A stretch of DNA of 38,809 bases, taken from the NCBI GenBank assembly GCA_009885805.1, contig VFJZ01000082.1, forward strand, positions 1 through 38,809, given 5' to 3'. The notes below the pieces were generated by a model that was not told the origin of the DNA, searched no databases, and was given only the letters and a program-made list of their open reading frames with translations. The position numbers were made by a program, and so were the translations under genes. Position 1 is the stretch's first letter. The number at the start of each line of letters is the position of its first letter. The stretch comes from Actinomycetota bacterium (GTDB lineage: Bacteria > Actinomycetota > Thermoleophilia > Gaiellales > F1-60-MAGs149). Below are positions 31,191-37,209 of the stretch, piece after piece.

Positions 31191-31222
31191 GGGGGCCGCC
31201 TCTCACGGGGGCCTCCTCTGCG
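31191..31222 (-). repeat. Duplicated ribosome-site/GTG block
   Basis: Two direct copies of GGCCCCCGTGAG lie 16 bases apart in the leader of the six-cysteine exported protein. AGAGGAGG precedes the first GTG, which is out of frame (offset 16); the weaker AGAGGCGG precedes the second, which starts the gene at 31190. Looks like a short tandem duplication. Confidence 0.5.
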
Positions 31223-31227
31223 CGCGG

Positions 31228-31257
31228 ACTCTATGAAGCCAGGGTATCTCGAGTCAA
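31228..31257 (-). promoter_or_regulatory. Promoter-like site for the six-cysteine exported protein
   Basis: On the minus strand TTGACT (31257-31252, five of six consensus) and TAGAGT (31233-31228, four of six) are 18 bases apart. The RNA would begin near 31221, giving a leader of about 30 bases with AGGAGG. Confidence 0.42.
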
Positions 31258-31275
31258 GGGCGAATCACACATGAG

Positions 31276-31289
31276 CCGACGGCCGTCGG
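31276..31289. repeat. Perfect 14-base palindrome CCGACGGCCGTCGG
   Basis: Lies 7 bases after the stop of the 31296-31817 gene and 19 bases upstream of the -35-like box for the next gene. It could be a 3'-end structure or an operator. No T-run follows. Confidence 0.5.
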
Positions 31290-31295
31290 TGGAGC

Positions 31296-31817
31296 CTACG
31301 CTCGCACGTCGATCGTGACGCCGCCCTGCGAGGTCACGAGCGAACCACCGGTAATCCGCGCGGACAGCCGCCATTCGCCGGGCAGGGCTTTCATCTTCGT
31401 GACGAGGCGTCCCGAACGCGTCTTCAGCTTCAGGCACACCTGGTAGGGCGTGTCGTCCGCGAGGGGTTTGGCATTTCGCAGCCGGAACCGCCACTCCCAC
31501 TGCTCGCCACCCGGCCCGTCGGCCCGGATCCGCAGCCGCTGCCCGGCACCGCGCTGCACGGTCGGCCAGCTGGCGTTGATCCTGACGTGCAGCAGCAGGT
31601 CTTTCGTCTCGGGCGTGACCGTCTTGATCTCGCGGCCCGGTGTCACATGCGTGCGGGTGACGATGCTGCCGTCGCTCAACTGCACCCGGACGCTGCGCTC
31701 GGTACAGAAGGCCACGCCCTTGACGGCGATGCCGACACGGCGTGCCTCCGCCACCGGAACGAGCATCAACAGGGCCGCTGCGGCGGCGATCGGGACGAGA
31801 CGCCTCACGCGCCTCAT
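31296..31817 (-). CDS. Exported hypothetical protein
   Basis: A 173-residue protein with a clear signal peptide: MRRVRRLV, then a hydrophobic core (PIAAAAALLMLVPV) and a likely cleavage after AEA. The mature part is beta-rich with two cysteines (FCTERS and QVCLKLK) and the segments RVQLSDGSIVTRT and EQWEWRFRL; an Ig-like or lipocalin-like extracellular fold would fit but is not shown. It starts 1 base after the gcvH stop, so it is co-transcribed with the glycine cleavage genes, although no functional link is apparent. Confidence 0.68.
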   Translation of the reverse strand: MRRVRRLVPIAAAAALLMLVPVAEARRVGIAVKGVAFCTERSVRVQLSDGSIVTRTHVTPGREIKTVTPETKDLLLHVRINASWPTVQRGAGQRLRIRADGPGGEQWEWRFRLRNAKPLADDTPYQVCLKLKTRSGRLVTKMKALPGEWRLSARITGGSLVTSQGGVTIDVRA

Positions 31818-31818
31818 C

Positions 31819-32211
31819 CTACTTGGCGAGCAGGCCTCGGTAGGTGGCGGCGTCGAGCAGGGCGTCGGCGGACGACGCGTCGTCGAGTCGGACGCGGATC
31901 AGCCAACCGCCGCCGTACGGATCACGATTGACGAGGACCGGATCGTCGATCACCCCGTCGTTGACGGCGACGACGACGCCCGTGAGCGGCGCGATCACGT
32001 CGGAGACGGCCTTGACGGACTCGAGTTCACCGTATGGCCCGTCTGCCTCGACGCGGGCACCGACCTCCGGAGGCTCGAAGTAGACGACCTCGCCGAGCGC
32101 ATCCTGCGCGTACCACGTGATCCCGAACTGGGCCTCGTCGCCCTCCAGCCGCACCCAGTCGTGCTCGCTGTGGTAGCGGAGGTCGTCCGGGTAGGACTCA
32201 TCGGCGGCCAT
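31819..32211 (-). CDS. gcvH: Glycine cleavage system H protein
   Basis: Lipoyl carrier of the glycine cleavage complex, moving the aminomethyl group from P to T protein. The 130 residues match the family. The lipoylated residue is Lys67 in LESVKAVSDV. The preceding EVVYFEPPEVGARV and later NDPxx-equivalent VIDDPVLVNRDPYGGGWLIRV blocks are typical. ATG at 32209-32211, 6 bases after gcvT. The gcvP gene is not in this window. Confidence 0.95.
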   Translation of the reverse strand: MAADESYPDDLRYHSEHDWVRLEGDEAQFGITWYAQDALGEVVYFEPPEVGARVEADGPYGELESVKAVSDVIAPLTGVVVAVNDGVIDDPVLVNRDPYGGGWLIRVRLDDASSADALLDAATYRGLLAK

Positions 32212-32217
32212 GGACGG

Positions 32218-33285
32218 TTACTGCTCCTTCTTGTAGAGCGGTTTGCGATCGATCGCCGCGCCTCGGCGGCGACCGCGGATGTCGATCACGATACCGGTGC
32301 CCGGCGCGGCGTGCGCGGCGGCAACGTAGCCGAGGCCGATCCCCTCGTCGAGAGTCGGCGAGAGCGTGCCGCTCGTGACCCGGCCGATCACGGCGCCGGC
32401 AGCGTCCTCGATCGCCATCCCGCCGCGTGGGATCGCGCGCTCCGTCATGCGGAAGGCGACTAGACGCTCGGTCGGTCCCTGCTCCTTGATCCGTCGCAGC
32501 GCCTCGACGCCCGTGAACTCCTTGCCGAGGGCGCACACCCAGCCGAGGCCGGCGGCGACGGCGTCGGTCTCCGTCGAGATGTCGTTGCCGTGCAGCGGAT
32601 AGCAGACCTCGAGTCGGAGCGTATCGCGGGCACCGAGGCCGCAGGGCTCGGCGCCGGCGACGAGGAGGGCATCCCAGACCGTGCCGGTCGCGCCCGCCGG
32701 GCAGATGATCTCGACGCCGCGCTCACCCGTGTAGCCGGTGCGGGCGACGAGGCAGCGGACGCCGGCGACCGCACGCTCGGCGAACGCGAACGGTGCGATG
32801 TCCGCCGCCACACCCGTGAGCAGGTCGTCGGCGTTCTGGCCCTGCACGGCGATCATGCCGTGCGCATCCGAGACGTCGGTGACGCGCACGCCCGCCGCCG
32901 GCCGCCGCGCCTTCAGATGGGCGACGTCCGTCTCCCGGTTCGCCGCGTTGACCACGAGCAGGTAGGCATCGTCGCCGCGGCGGTAGGCGATCAGGTCATC
33001 GACGATGCCGCCGCCGGCGGTCGTCAGGAGCGTGTACTGCGCCTCGCCCGCCGCGAGACGGTCGAGATCGTTCGACAGCACCGACTGCAGGTACGCATGG
33101 GCGCCCGGGCCGTCGATCTCGACCTGGCCCATGTGGGAGACGTCGAAGATCCCGGCGCGTTCGCGCACCGCGGCGTGCTCGACGGCGATACCGGCGTAGG
33201 AGACGGGCATGTCCCAGCCGCCGAAGTCGATCAGGCGGGCGCCGAGGGCAACGTGACGAGCGTGGAGCGGCGTCGTGCGCGTCAC
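32218..33285 (-). CDS. gcvT: Aminomethyltransferase (glycine cleavage T protein)
   Basis: Transfers the methylene unit from the H-protein aminomethyl group to tetrahydrofolate with release of ammonia. The 355 residues are the normal length. Visible blocks are TPLHARHVALGARLIDFGGWDMPV, FDVSHMGQVEIDG, the folate-site acid in RTGYTGERGVEI, and GARDTLRLEVCYPLHGNDI. The GTG at 33283-33285, overlapping the previous stop as GTGA, is preferred to an ATG 15 bases upstream because that overlap form recurs in this window and the family begins with TPLHxxH. Adjacent gcvH confirms the call. Confidence 0.95.
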   Translation of the reverse strand: MTRTTPLHARHVALGARLIDFGGWDMPVSYAGIAVEHAAVRERAGIFDVSHMGQVEIDGPGAHAYLQSVLSNDLDRLAAGEAQYTLLTTAGGGIVDDLIAYRRGDDAYLLVVNAANRETDVAHLKARRPAAGVRVTDVSDAHGMIAVQGQNADDLLTGVAADIAPFAFAERAVAGVRCLVARTGYTGERGVEIICPAGATGTVWDALLVAGAEPCGLGARDTLRLEVCYPLHGNDISTETDAVAAGLGWVCALGKEFTGVEALRRIKEQGPTERLVAFRMTERAIPRGGMAIEDAAGAVIGRVTSGTLSPTLDEGIGLGYVAAAHAAPGTGIVIDIRGRRRGAAIDRKPLYKKEQ

Positions 33286-34286
33286 CGAGGCACGAAGCAT
33301 ACAGCGTGGGCCAGCGCGTTCGCCGTCCGCGCCTCAGCGGTCGTCAGCGCACCGATCGCGCAGAGGAAGGCGAACTCGTCGCGCAGGTGGGTGCGCATCA
33401 TCTCCGGCCCATCCGTGGAGACCGTCACCCGGACGCCGCCGTCGAGCAACGCCCGGAAGACCTCGCACACCTCGTCGGCGTCGCGGAGCGCTCCCGTCAG
33501 GAGATTCGAGGTGGGACAGACCTCGAGCACCGTCCCCGTCTCGCGCAGCAGTGCCAGCAGGGCCGGGTCGCGGGCCGCGAGGATGCCGTGGCCGATGCGG
33601 TCGGGCCGCAGGTGCTCGACGACCTCACGGATCTCGCTCGCGAACCCCTCCTCGCCGACGTGGATCGTGACCCCCAACCCGCCGGCCCGCGCGCGTTCGA
33701 CCAGGGGCGCCAGATCGCGATACGGGAAGGGACCGGGGCCGGGCCGCGGCCCGGCGATGTCGACGCCGACGACGCCGCGATCGCGATAGCGCAGCGCCTT
33801 GGCGACGATGACCTCGTTCTGCTCCGGCGTGAAGGTGCGGTCCATCATCAGGATCAGGCCGGCGCGCACCTGCGGATACTCGAGCGAGGCGCGGTCGAGG
33901 CCACGGACGGCGGCGACGATGATGTGATCGAGGTCGCGCTCGCCACCGCGGTTGCGTTTCATCGGGTTGAAGCGCACCTCGCAGCACGTGATCCGCTGCG
34001 AGCGGTAGCCACCGCCGATCATCCCGTGGACGCTGCGCTCGACAGCGAGCGGCGACGACTGGATCAGCTCCGTCAGGTGGTAGATCCGGTCGAGCCCGTC
34101 GAGACCGTCGACGCCCCTCGGATCGGCGATCGTCGTCAGGTCGCGGAACTCCCAGAAGTCCTTCGTCGGCAGGGCGATGCCCTGTTCGTGTGCGATCTCC
34201 CACAGGACGTGCGGCGGCACCGAGCCGCCGAGGTGCGCGTGCAACTCGGCGAGCTCGGCGTCGGCCGGGAAGGGGGCGGCGCTCAT
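33282..34286 (-). CDS. Adenosine deaminase family amidohydrolase (Add-like)
   Basis: A 334-residue metal-dependent deaminase of the adenosine/AMP/adenine deaminase family. Metal-site motif HAH in AELHAHLGGS; substrate and catalytic residues in TIHVGEEG (His, Glu) and RIGHGI; final metal Asp in STDGPEMM. The second Asp of the usual TDDP/TDNP block is Gly, and the usual HxHLDG reads HAHLGG, so the substrate may not be plain adenosine; aminofutalosine-type or adenine deaminase are options. Start ATG at 34284-34286 with GGAG 8 bases upstream, both inside a strong hairpin. Overlaps gcvT as GTGA. Confidence 0.82.
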   Translation of the reverse strand: MSAAPFPADAELAELHAHLGGSVPPHVLWEIAHEQGIALPTKDFWEFRDLTTIADPRGVDGLDGLDRIYHLTELIQSSPLAVERSVHGMIGGGYRSQRITCCEVRFNPMKRNRGGERDLDHIIVAAVRGLDRASLEYPQVRAGLILMMDRTFTPEQNEVIVAKALRYRDRGVVGVDIAGPRPGPGPFPYRDLAPLVERARAGGLGVTIHVGEEGFASEIREVVEHLRPDRIGHGILAARDPALLALLRETGTVLEVCPTSNLLTGALRDADEVCEVFRALLDGGVRVTVSTDGPEMMRTHLRDEFAFLCAIGALTTAEARTANALAHAVCFVPR

Positions 34287-34321
34287 GCCGTGCGCTCCAT
34301 CGGAGCATCGTCGCACGGCAT
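34285..34321 (-). promoter_or_regulatory. Hairpin sequestering the ribosome site and start codon of the Add-like gene
   Basis: In the RNA the arm AUGCCGUGCG (from 34321-34312) pairs perfectly with CGCACGGCAU (34294-34285). Inside it CUCC pairs with the ribosome-binding GGAG across a GAU loop, with a 6-base bulge on the left. The right arm includes the first two bases of the start codon. Such a structure would hide both signals from ribosomes. Confidence 0.6.
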
Positions 34322-34348
34322 TCGCCACCGCACGCAAGGGTAGACGCG

Positions 34349-34759
34349 CTACTTCGCGATCAGCACGTCACAGGGCGCGTGGTGCGCAACGCGATCGGAC
34401 ACGGAGCCGAGGAGCAGCCGCTTCATGCCGGCGAGATTGCGGCTGCCGACGACGATCGTGTCGTAGCCGTCGCGCTCCGCGGTCTCGCAGATGGCGGTGC
34501 CGGGATCGCCGCTCGCGGCGATCGATTCCGCCTCGATCCCCTGCTCACGCAGGAGGGTGATCGCCTCTTCGAGCTCGCGCCGATGTTCGGCGGGCCCGTC
34601 GTTCGGGGCGAAGGGCCCGCCGGAACGGGCGCCGCCAGCTACGATCGGGACGACACTGATCACTCCGAATGTATCGCCGTTCGACCGCAGGCGGACGGCG
34701 CGGTCGAGCGCGCGTCGTGCGCTCTCCGTACCGTCGTAGCCGATCAGGATCCTGGACAT
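34349..34759 (-). CDS. Universal stress protein, UspA family
   Basis: A 136-residue single-domain UspA protein. The N-terminal ILIGYDGTESARRALDRA and the C-terminal ATP-binding motif G-x2-G-x9-G-S seen in VVGSRNLAGMKRLLLGSVSDRVAHHAPCDVLIAK identify the nucleotide-binding subtype. The start ATG (34757-34759) has GGAGG with 6 bases spacing, one of the best ribosome sites here. Divergent from the sensor kinase gene across 107 bases. Confidence 0.93.
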   Translation of the reverse strand: MSRILIGYDGTESARRALDRAVRLRSNGDTFGVISVVPIVAGGARSGGPFAPNDGPAEHRRELEEAITLLREQGIEAESIAASGDPGTAICETAERDGYDTIVVGSRNLAGMKRLLLGSVSDRVAHHAPCDVLIAK

Positions 34760-34830
34760 CTCGTACCTCCTTGCCCCAATGCTCCTCGCTCGGGCGCGGC
34801 GGCGAATCGGCGCCGCCGCCGAGATCGTCT

Positions 34831-34843
34831 GCGGGTTACCCGC
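34831..34843. promoter_or_regulatory. Inverted repeat GCGGG-TTA-CCCGC before the sensor kinase gene
   Basis: A perfect 5-base inverted repeat with a 3-base spacer, 9 bases upstream of a TACGCT box in the 107-base divergent region between the stress-protein and kinase genes. Possible operator; short enough to occur by chance. Confidence 0.25.
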
Positions 34844-34851
34844 TGGTGGCA

Positions 34852-34857
34852 TACGCT
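34852..34857 (+). promoter_or_regulatory. Possible -10 box for the sensor kinase operon
   Basis: TACGCT, exactly 9 bases before the ATG at 34867 and with no ribosome site between, the same layout as before gltX, nfo and the racemase-family gene. Confidence 0.35.
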
Positions 34858-34866
34858 GCTCGTGCC

Positions 34867-36567
34867 ATGGCCGCCCCGAATCGCTTCGCCGTCCTCGCCG
34901 AGGCTGCGCTCGCCGTCCAGCGCGGTCTCGACATGGAGACGACCCTGACCGCGCTGGTCGAGGCCGCCTGCACCGTCACCGGCGCCCGCTACGCCGCGCT
35001 CGGCGTGCTCGGCCCCGACCGGCGCGTCGCCCGCTTCGTTACCAGCGGCCTCACCGCTGCGGAGGTCGAGGAGATCGGTGCGCCGCCCGTCGGCCGCGGC
35101 ATCCTCGGCGTGCCGATCGCCGAGGGGCGCGCGCTACGGCTGGACGATCTCGCCGCCGACCCTCGCAGCGTCGGCTTCCCGCCCGGCCATCCACCGATGC
35201 GCTCGTTCCTCGGTGTGCCTGTCTCGGTGCGCGGCGAGGTGTTCGGGAACCTCTACGTGACGGAGGCTCCGGAAGGGTCGTTCAGCGACGAGGACGAACA
35301 GGTCATGCTCGTCCTCGCACTCAAGGCCGGCTTCGCGATCGACAACGCACGTCTCTATGCCGAGGCGCAGGCGCAGACGGCGGACGCCGTGCGCGCCGCC
35401 CGCGCCCGTGCCGGCGTCACGGCCGTTGCCGCCTCGATCCTCCGCGAACGTGACGTGACGGTGGTCATGGCCGCGCTCGCCCGGGAGGCGCAGGCGCTCG
35501 TGCAGGCGCGCGCCGTCGCCGTGGGCGTACCCGACGATGTCTCCCAGACCGTCCGTTTCCCGGTGGCCGTCGGCGAGGGTGCCGACGCGATCCTCGGCCG
35601 GGAGTTGCCGCTCGCCGACTCGCTGTCCGGCACCGTCCTGCAGGCTGGTGAGACGTTGCGGGTGGACGATGCCGCCTCCTACGCGAGCGCGCACGGCAGC
35701 ACTTCCGACCTCGGCGCATCCGCGCTGCTGGCGGTGCCGATGCTGGTCGGCGACGATCCGGTCGCCGTCATCTCGGCGATCGGTCGCACCGACGACGCCC
35801 CGTTCAGCGCGGAGGACCAGGACGTCCTCGAGAGCCTCGCATTGCTCGGCGCGGTGGCGATTCATACGGCGCGCGCGTTCGGGCGAGAGCGGGCGCGCTC
35901 CGAGGCGCTCGCGCGCATCCGCCAGGTCGAGGCAGCCTCGGCGGCGCAGCGGCTCGGGGCGAGGCGCGTGATCGAGACGCAGGAGACCGAGCGGCGCCGG
36001 CTCGCGCAGGAACTGCACGACCGCACGGCCGGGGCGCTGGCGGGCGTCCAGTTGTCGCTCAGGCGCCTGGAGCGCGACGTGGACGCCGGCCCTCTCCGGG
36101 AGGCGCTGGGCGCCGCGCGAGCGGACGTCGCCGCCGCCATCGACGAGCTGCGCGACCTGATCGTCGACCTGCGTCCGCGGGTTCTCGATGACTTCGGTCT
36201 CGCCCCCGCGCTGGAGCGGCTCGGCGACTCGCTGGCCCGGCGCAGCGGGCTGATCGTCGACGTCGCCGCCGACCCGACGGTGAACACGATCGCCGGCGAC
36301 GTTGCCAGCGCCGCCTACCGCATCGTCCAGGAGGCGCTGACGAACGCGGCGCGCCACTCGCGCGCGGCGCACGTCCGCGTCAGCGCGACCGTCGAGGGCG
36401 ATACGCTGTTCGTCGTGATCGAGGACGACGGCGTCGGCTTCGACCGCGCACGGGACGGCTACGGGCTCGAGGGCATGCGCGAGCGGGCGGTGCTGAGCGG
36501 CGGGACGCTCGTCATCGCCACGCCCACCGGTGGCGGCACGCGCGTCACGTTCGAGGCTCCGTTGTGA
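34867..36567 (+). CDS. GAF-domain sensor histidine kinase (NarL-type partner)
   Basis: A 566-residue soluble kinase. Two GAF domains are visible: about residues 10-155 (ARYAALGVLGPDRRVARFV, MRSFLGVPVSVRGEVFGNLYV) and about 170-335 (ALLAVPMLVGDDPVAVISAIG). The HisKA_3 dimerisation/phosphoacceptor domain has RRLAQELHDRTAGALAG with His384. The ATPase domain has the N box VQEALTNAARHS and the G box DDGVGFDRARDGYGLEGMRERA. There are no membrane spans, so it probably senses an intracellular signal such as redox state or a small molecule through GAF. The response regulator starts inside its stop codon (GTGA). Confidence 0.92.
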   Translation: MAAPNRFAVLAEAALAVQRGLDMETTLTALVEAACTVTGARYAALGVLGPDRRVARFVTSGLTAAEVEEIGAPPVGRGILGVPIAEGRALRLDDLAADPRSVGFPPGHPPMRSFLGVPVSVRGEVFGNLYVTEAPEGSFSDEDEQVMLVLALKAGFAIDNARLYAEAQAQTADAVRAARARAGVTAVAASILRERDVTVVMAALAREAQALVQARAVAVGVPDDVSQTVRFPVAVGEGADAILGRELPLADSLSGTVLQAGETLRVDDAASYASAHGSTSDLGASALLAVPMLVGDDPVAVISAIGRTDDAPFSAEDQDVLESLALLGAVAIHTARAFGRERARSEALARIRQVEAASAAQRLGARRVIETQETERRRLAQELHDRTAGALAGVQLSLRRLERDVDAGPLREALGAARADVAAAIDELRDLIVDLRPRVLDDFGLAPALERLGDSLARRSGLIVDVAADPTVNTIAGDVASAAYRIVQEALTNAARHSRAAHVRVSATVEGDTLFVVIEDDGVGFDRARDGYGLEGMRERAVLSGGTLVIATPTGGGTRVTFEAPL

Positions 36568-37178
36568 TCCGGATCGTGCTCGTGGACGACCACGCGATCG
36601 TCCGCTCCGGCGTGCGCCGGCTGCTGGAGGAGTCCGGCGACTTCGAGGTCGTCGCGGAGGCCGGCGACGGCCCCGAGGCGCTGCGGATGGTTCGCCGCCA
36701 CACCCCCGACATCGTCGTGCTCGACATCGGGCTGAAGACGGGCTCGGGCCTCGACGTGCTGCCGGAGATCCGCGAGGCCGGCCCGCGGGTCGTCATCCTG
36801 TCGATGCAGGATGAGCCCGCCTACGCGCGGCAGGCGTTCGAACGGGGAGCCCAGGGGTACGTCCTGAAGGACGCCGCCGACGAGGACCTCGTCGCCGCGA
36901 TCCACGCGGTCCTCGACGACCGCATCTACGTCCACCCCGGGCTCGCCGCGCGCCTCGTGCTGCGGCAGCCGGGCGACGAGTTGTCACAGCGGGAGCGCGA
37001 GATCCTCCGCCTGATAGCGCTCGGCTACACGAATCAGGAGATCGCCAAGAAGCTCTTCCTGAGCGTGCGCACCGTCGAGGCGCACCGGCGCCACATCCTC
37101 GACAAGCTACGCCTGCAGACGCGCGCCGACCTCGTGCGGTACGCGTTGGAGAACCGGATCGTCGGTGTCGGCACGTGA
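36564..37178 (+). CDS. LuxR/NarL-family response regulator
   Basis: A 204-residue two-component regulator. The receiver domain (residues 1-120) has the acid pocket VDDH (8-9), phosphoacceptor Asp54 in VVLDIGL and the conserved lysine in YVLKDA. The C-terminal LuxR-type helix-turn-helix reads LSQREREILRLIALGYTNQEIAKKLFLSVRTVEAHRRHI. The GTG start overlaps the kinase stop as GTGA, so kinase and regulator are made together. Target genes are not known; the convergent metal ATPase is a candidate only by position. Confidence 0.95.
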   Translation: MIRIVLVDDHAIVRSGVRRLLEESGDFEVVAEAGDGPEALRMVRRHTPDIVVLDIGLKTGSGLDVLPEIREAGPRVVILSMQDEPAYARQAFERGAQGYVLKDAADEDLVAAIHAVLDDRIYVHPGLAARLVLRQPGDELSQREREILRLIALGYTNQEIAKKLFLSVRTVEAHRRHILDKLRLQTRADLVRYALENRIVGVGT

Positions 37179-37209
37179 AAGAAAGGGATCAGATCCCGTT
37201 CTTTCACGT
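37173..37209. terminator. Bidirectional hairpin between regulator and metal ATPase genes
   Basis: A 17-base stem (37173-37189 with 37193-37209, one mismatch) around a CAG loop. It contains the TGA of the regulator gene and abuts the first base of the TGA of the convergent ATPase gene, and is flanked by A/T-rich GAAAGAAA and TTCTTTC on the two strands. There is no U-run, but it is the strongest terminator-like structure between convergent genes here. Confidence 0.62.

Noticed and set aside
34669-34866. Upstream extension of the sensor kinase frame
   Set aside because: It covers the divergent promoter region and the stress-protein gene; residues do not match the family and the ATG at 34867 has the -10 spacing seen elsewhere.
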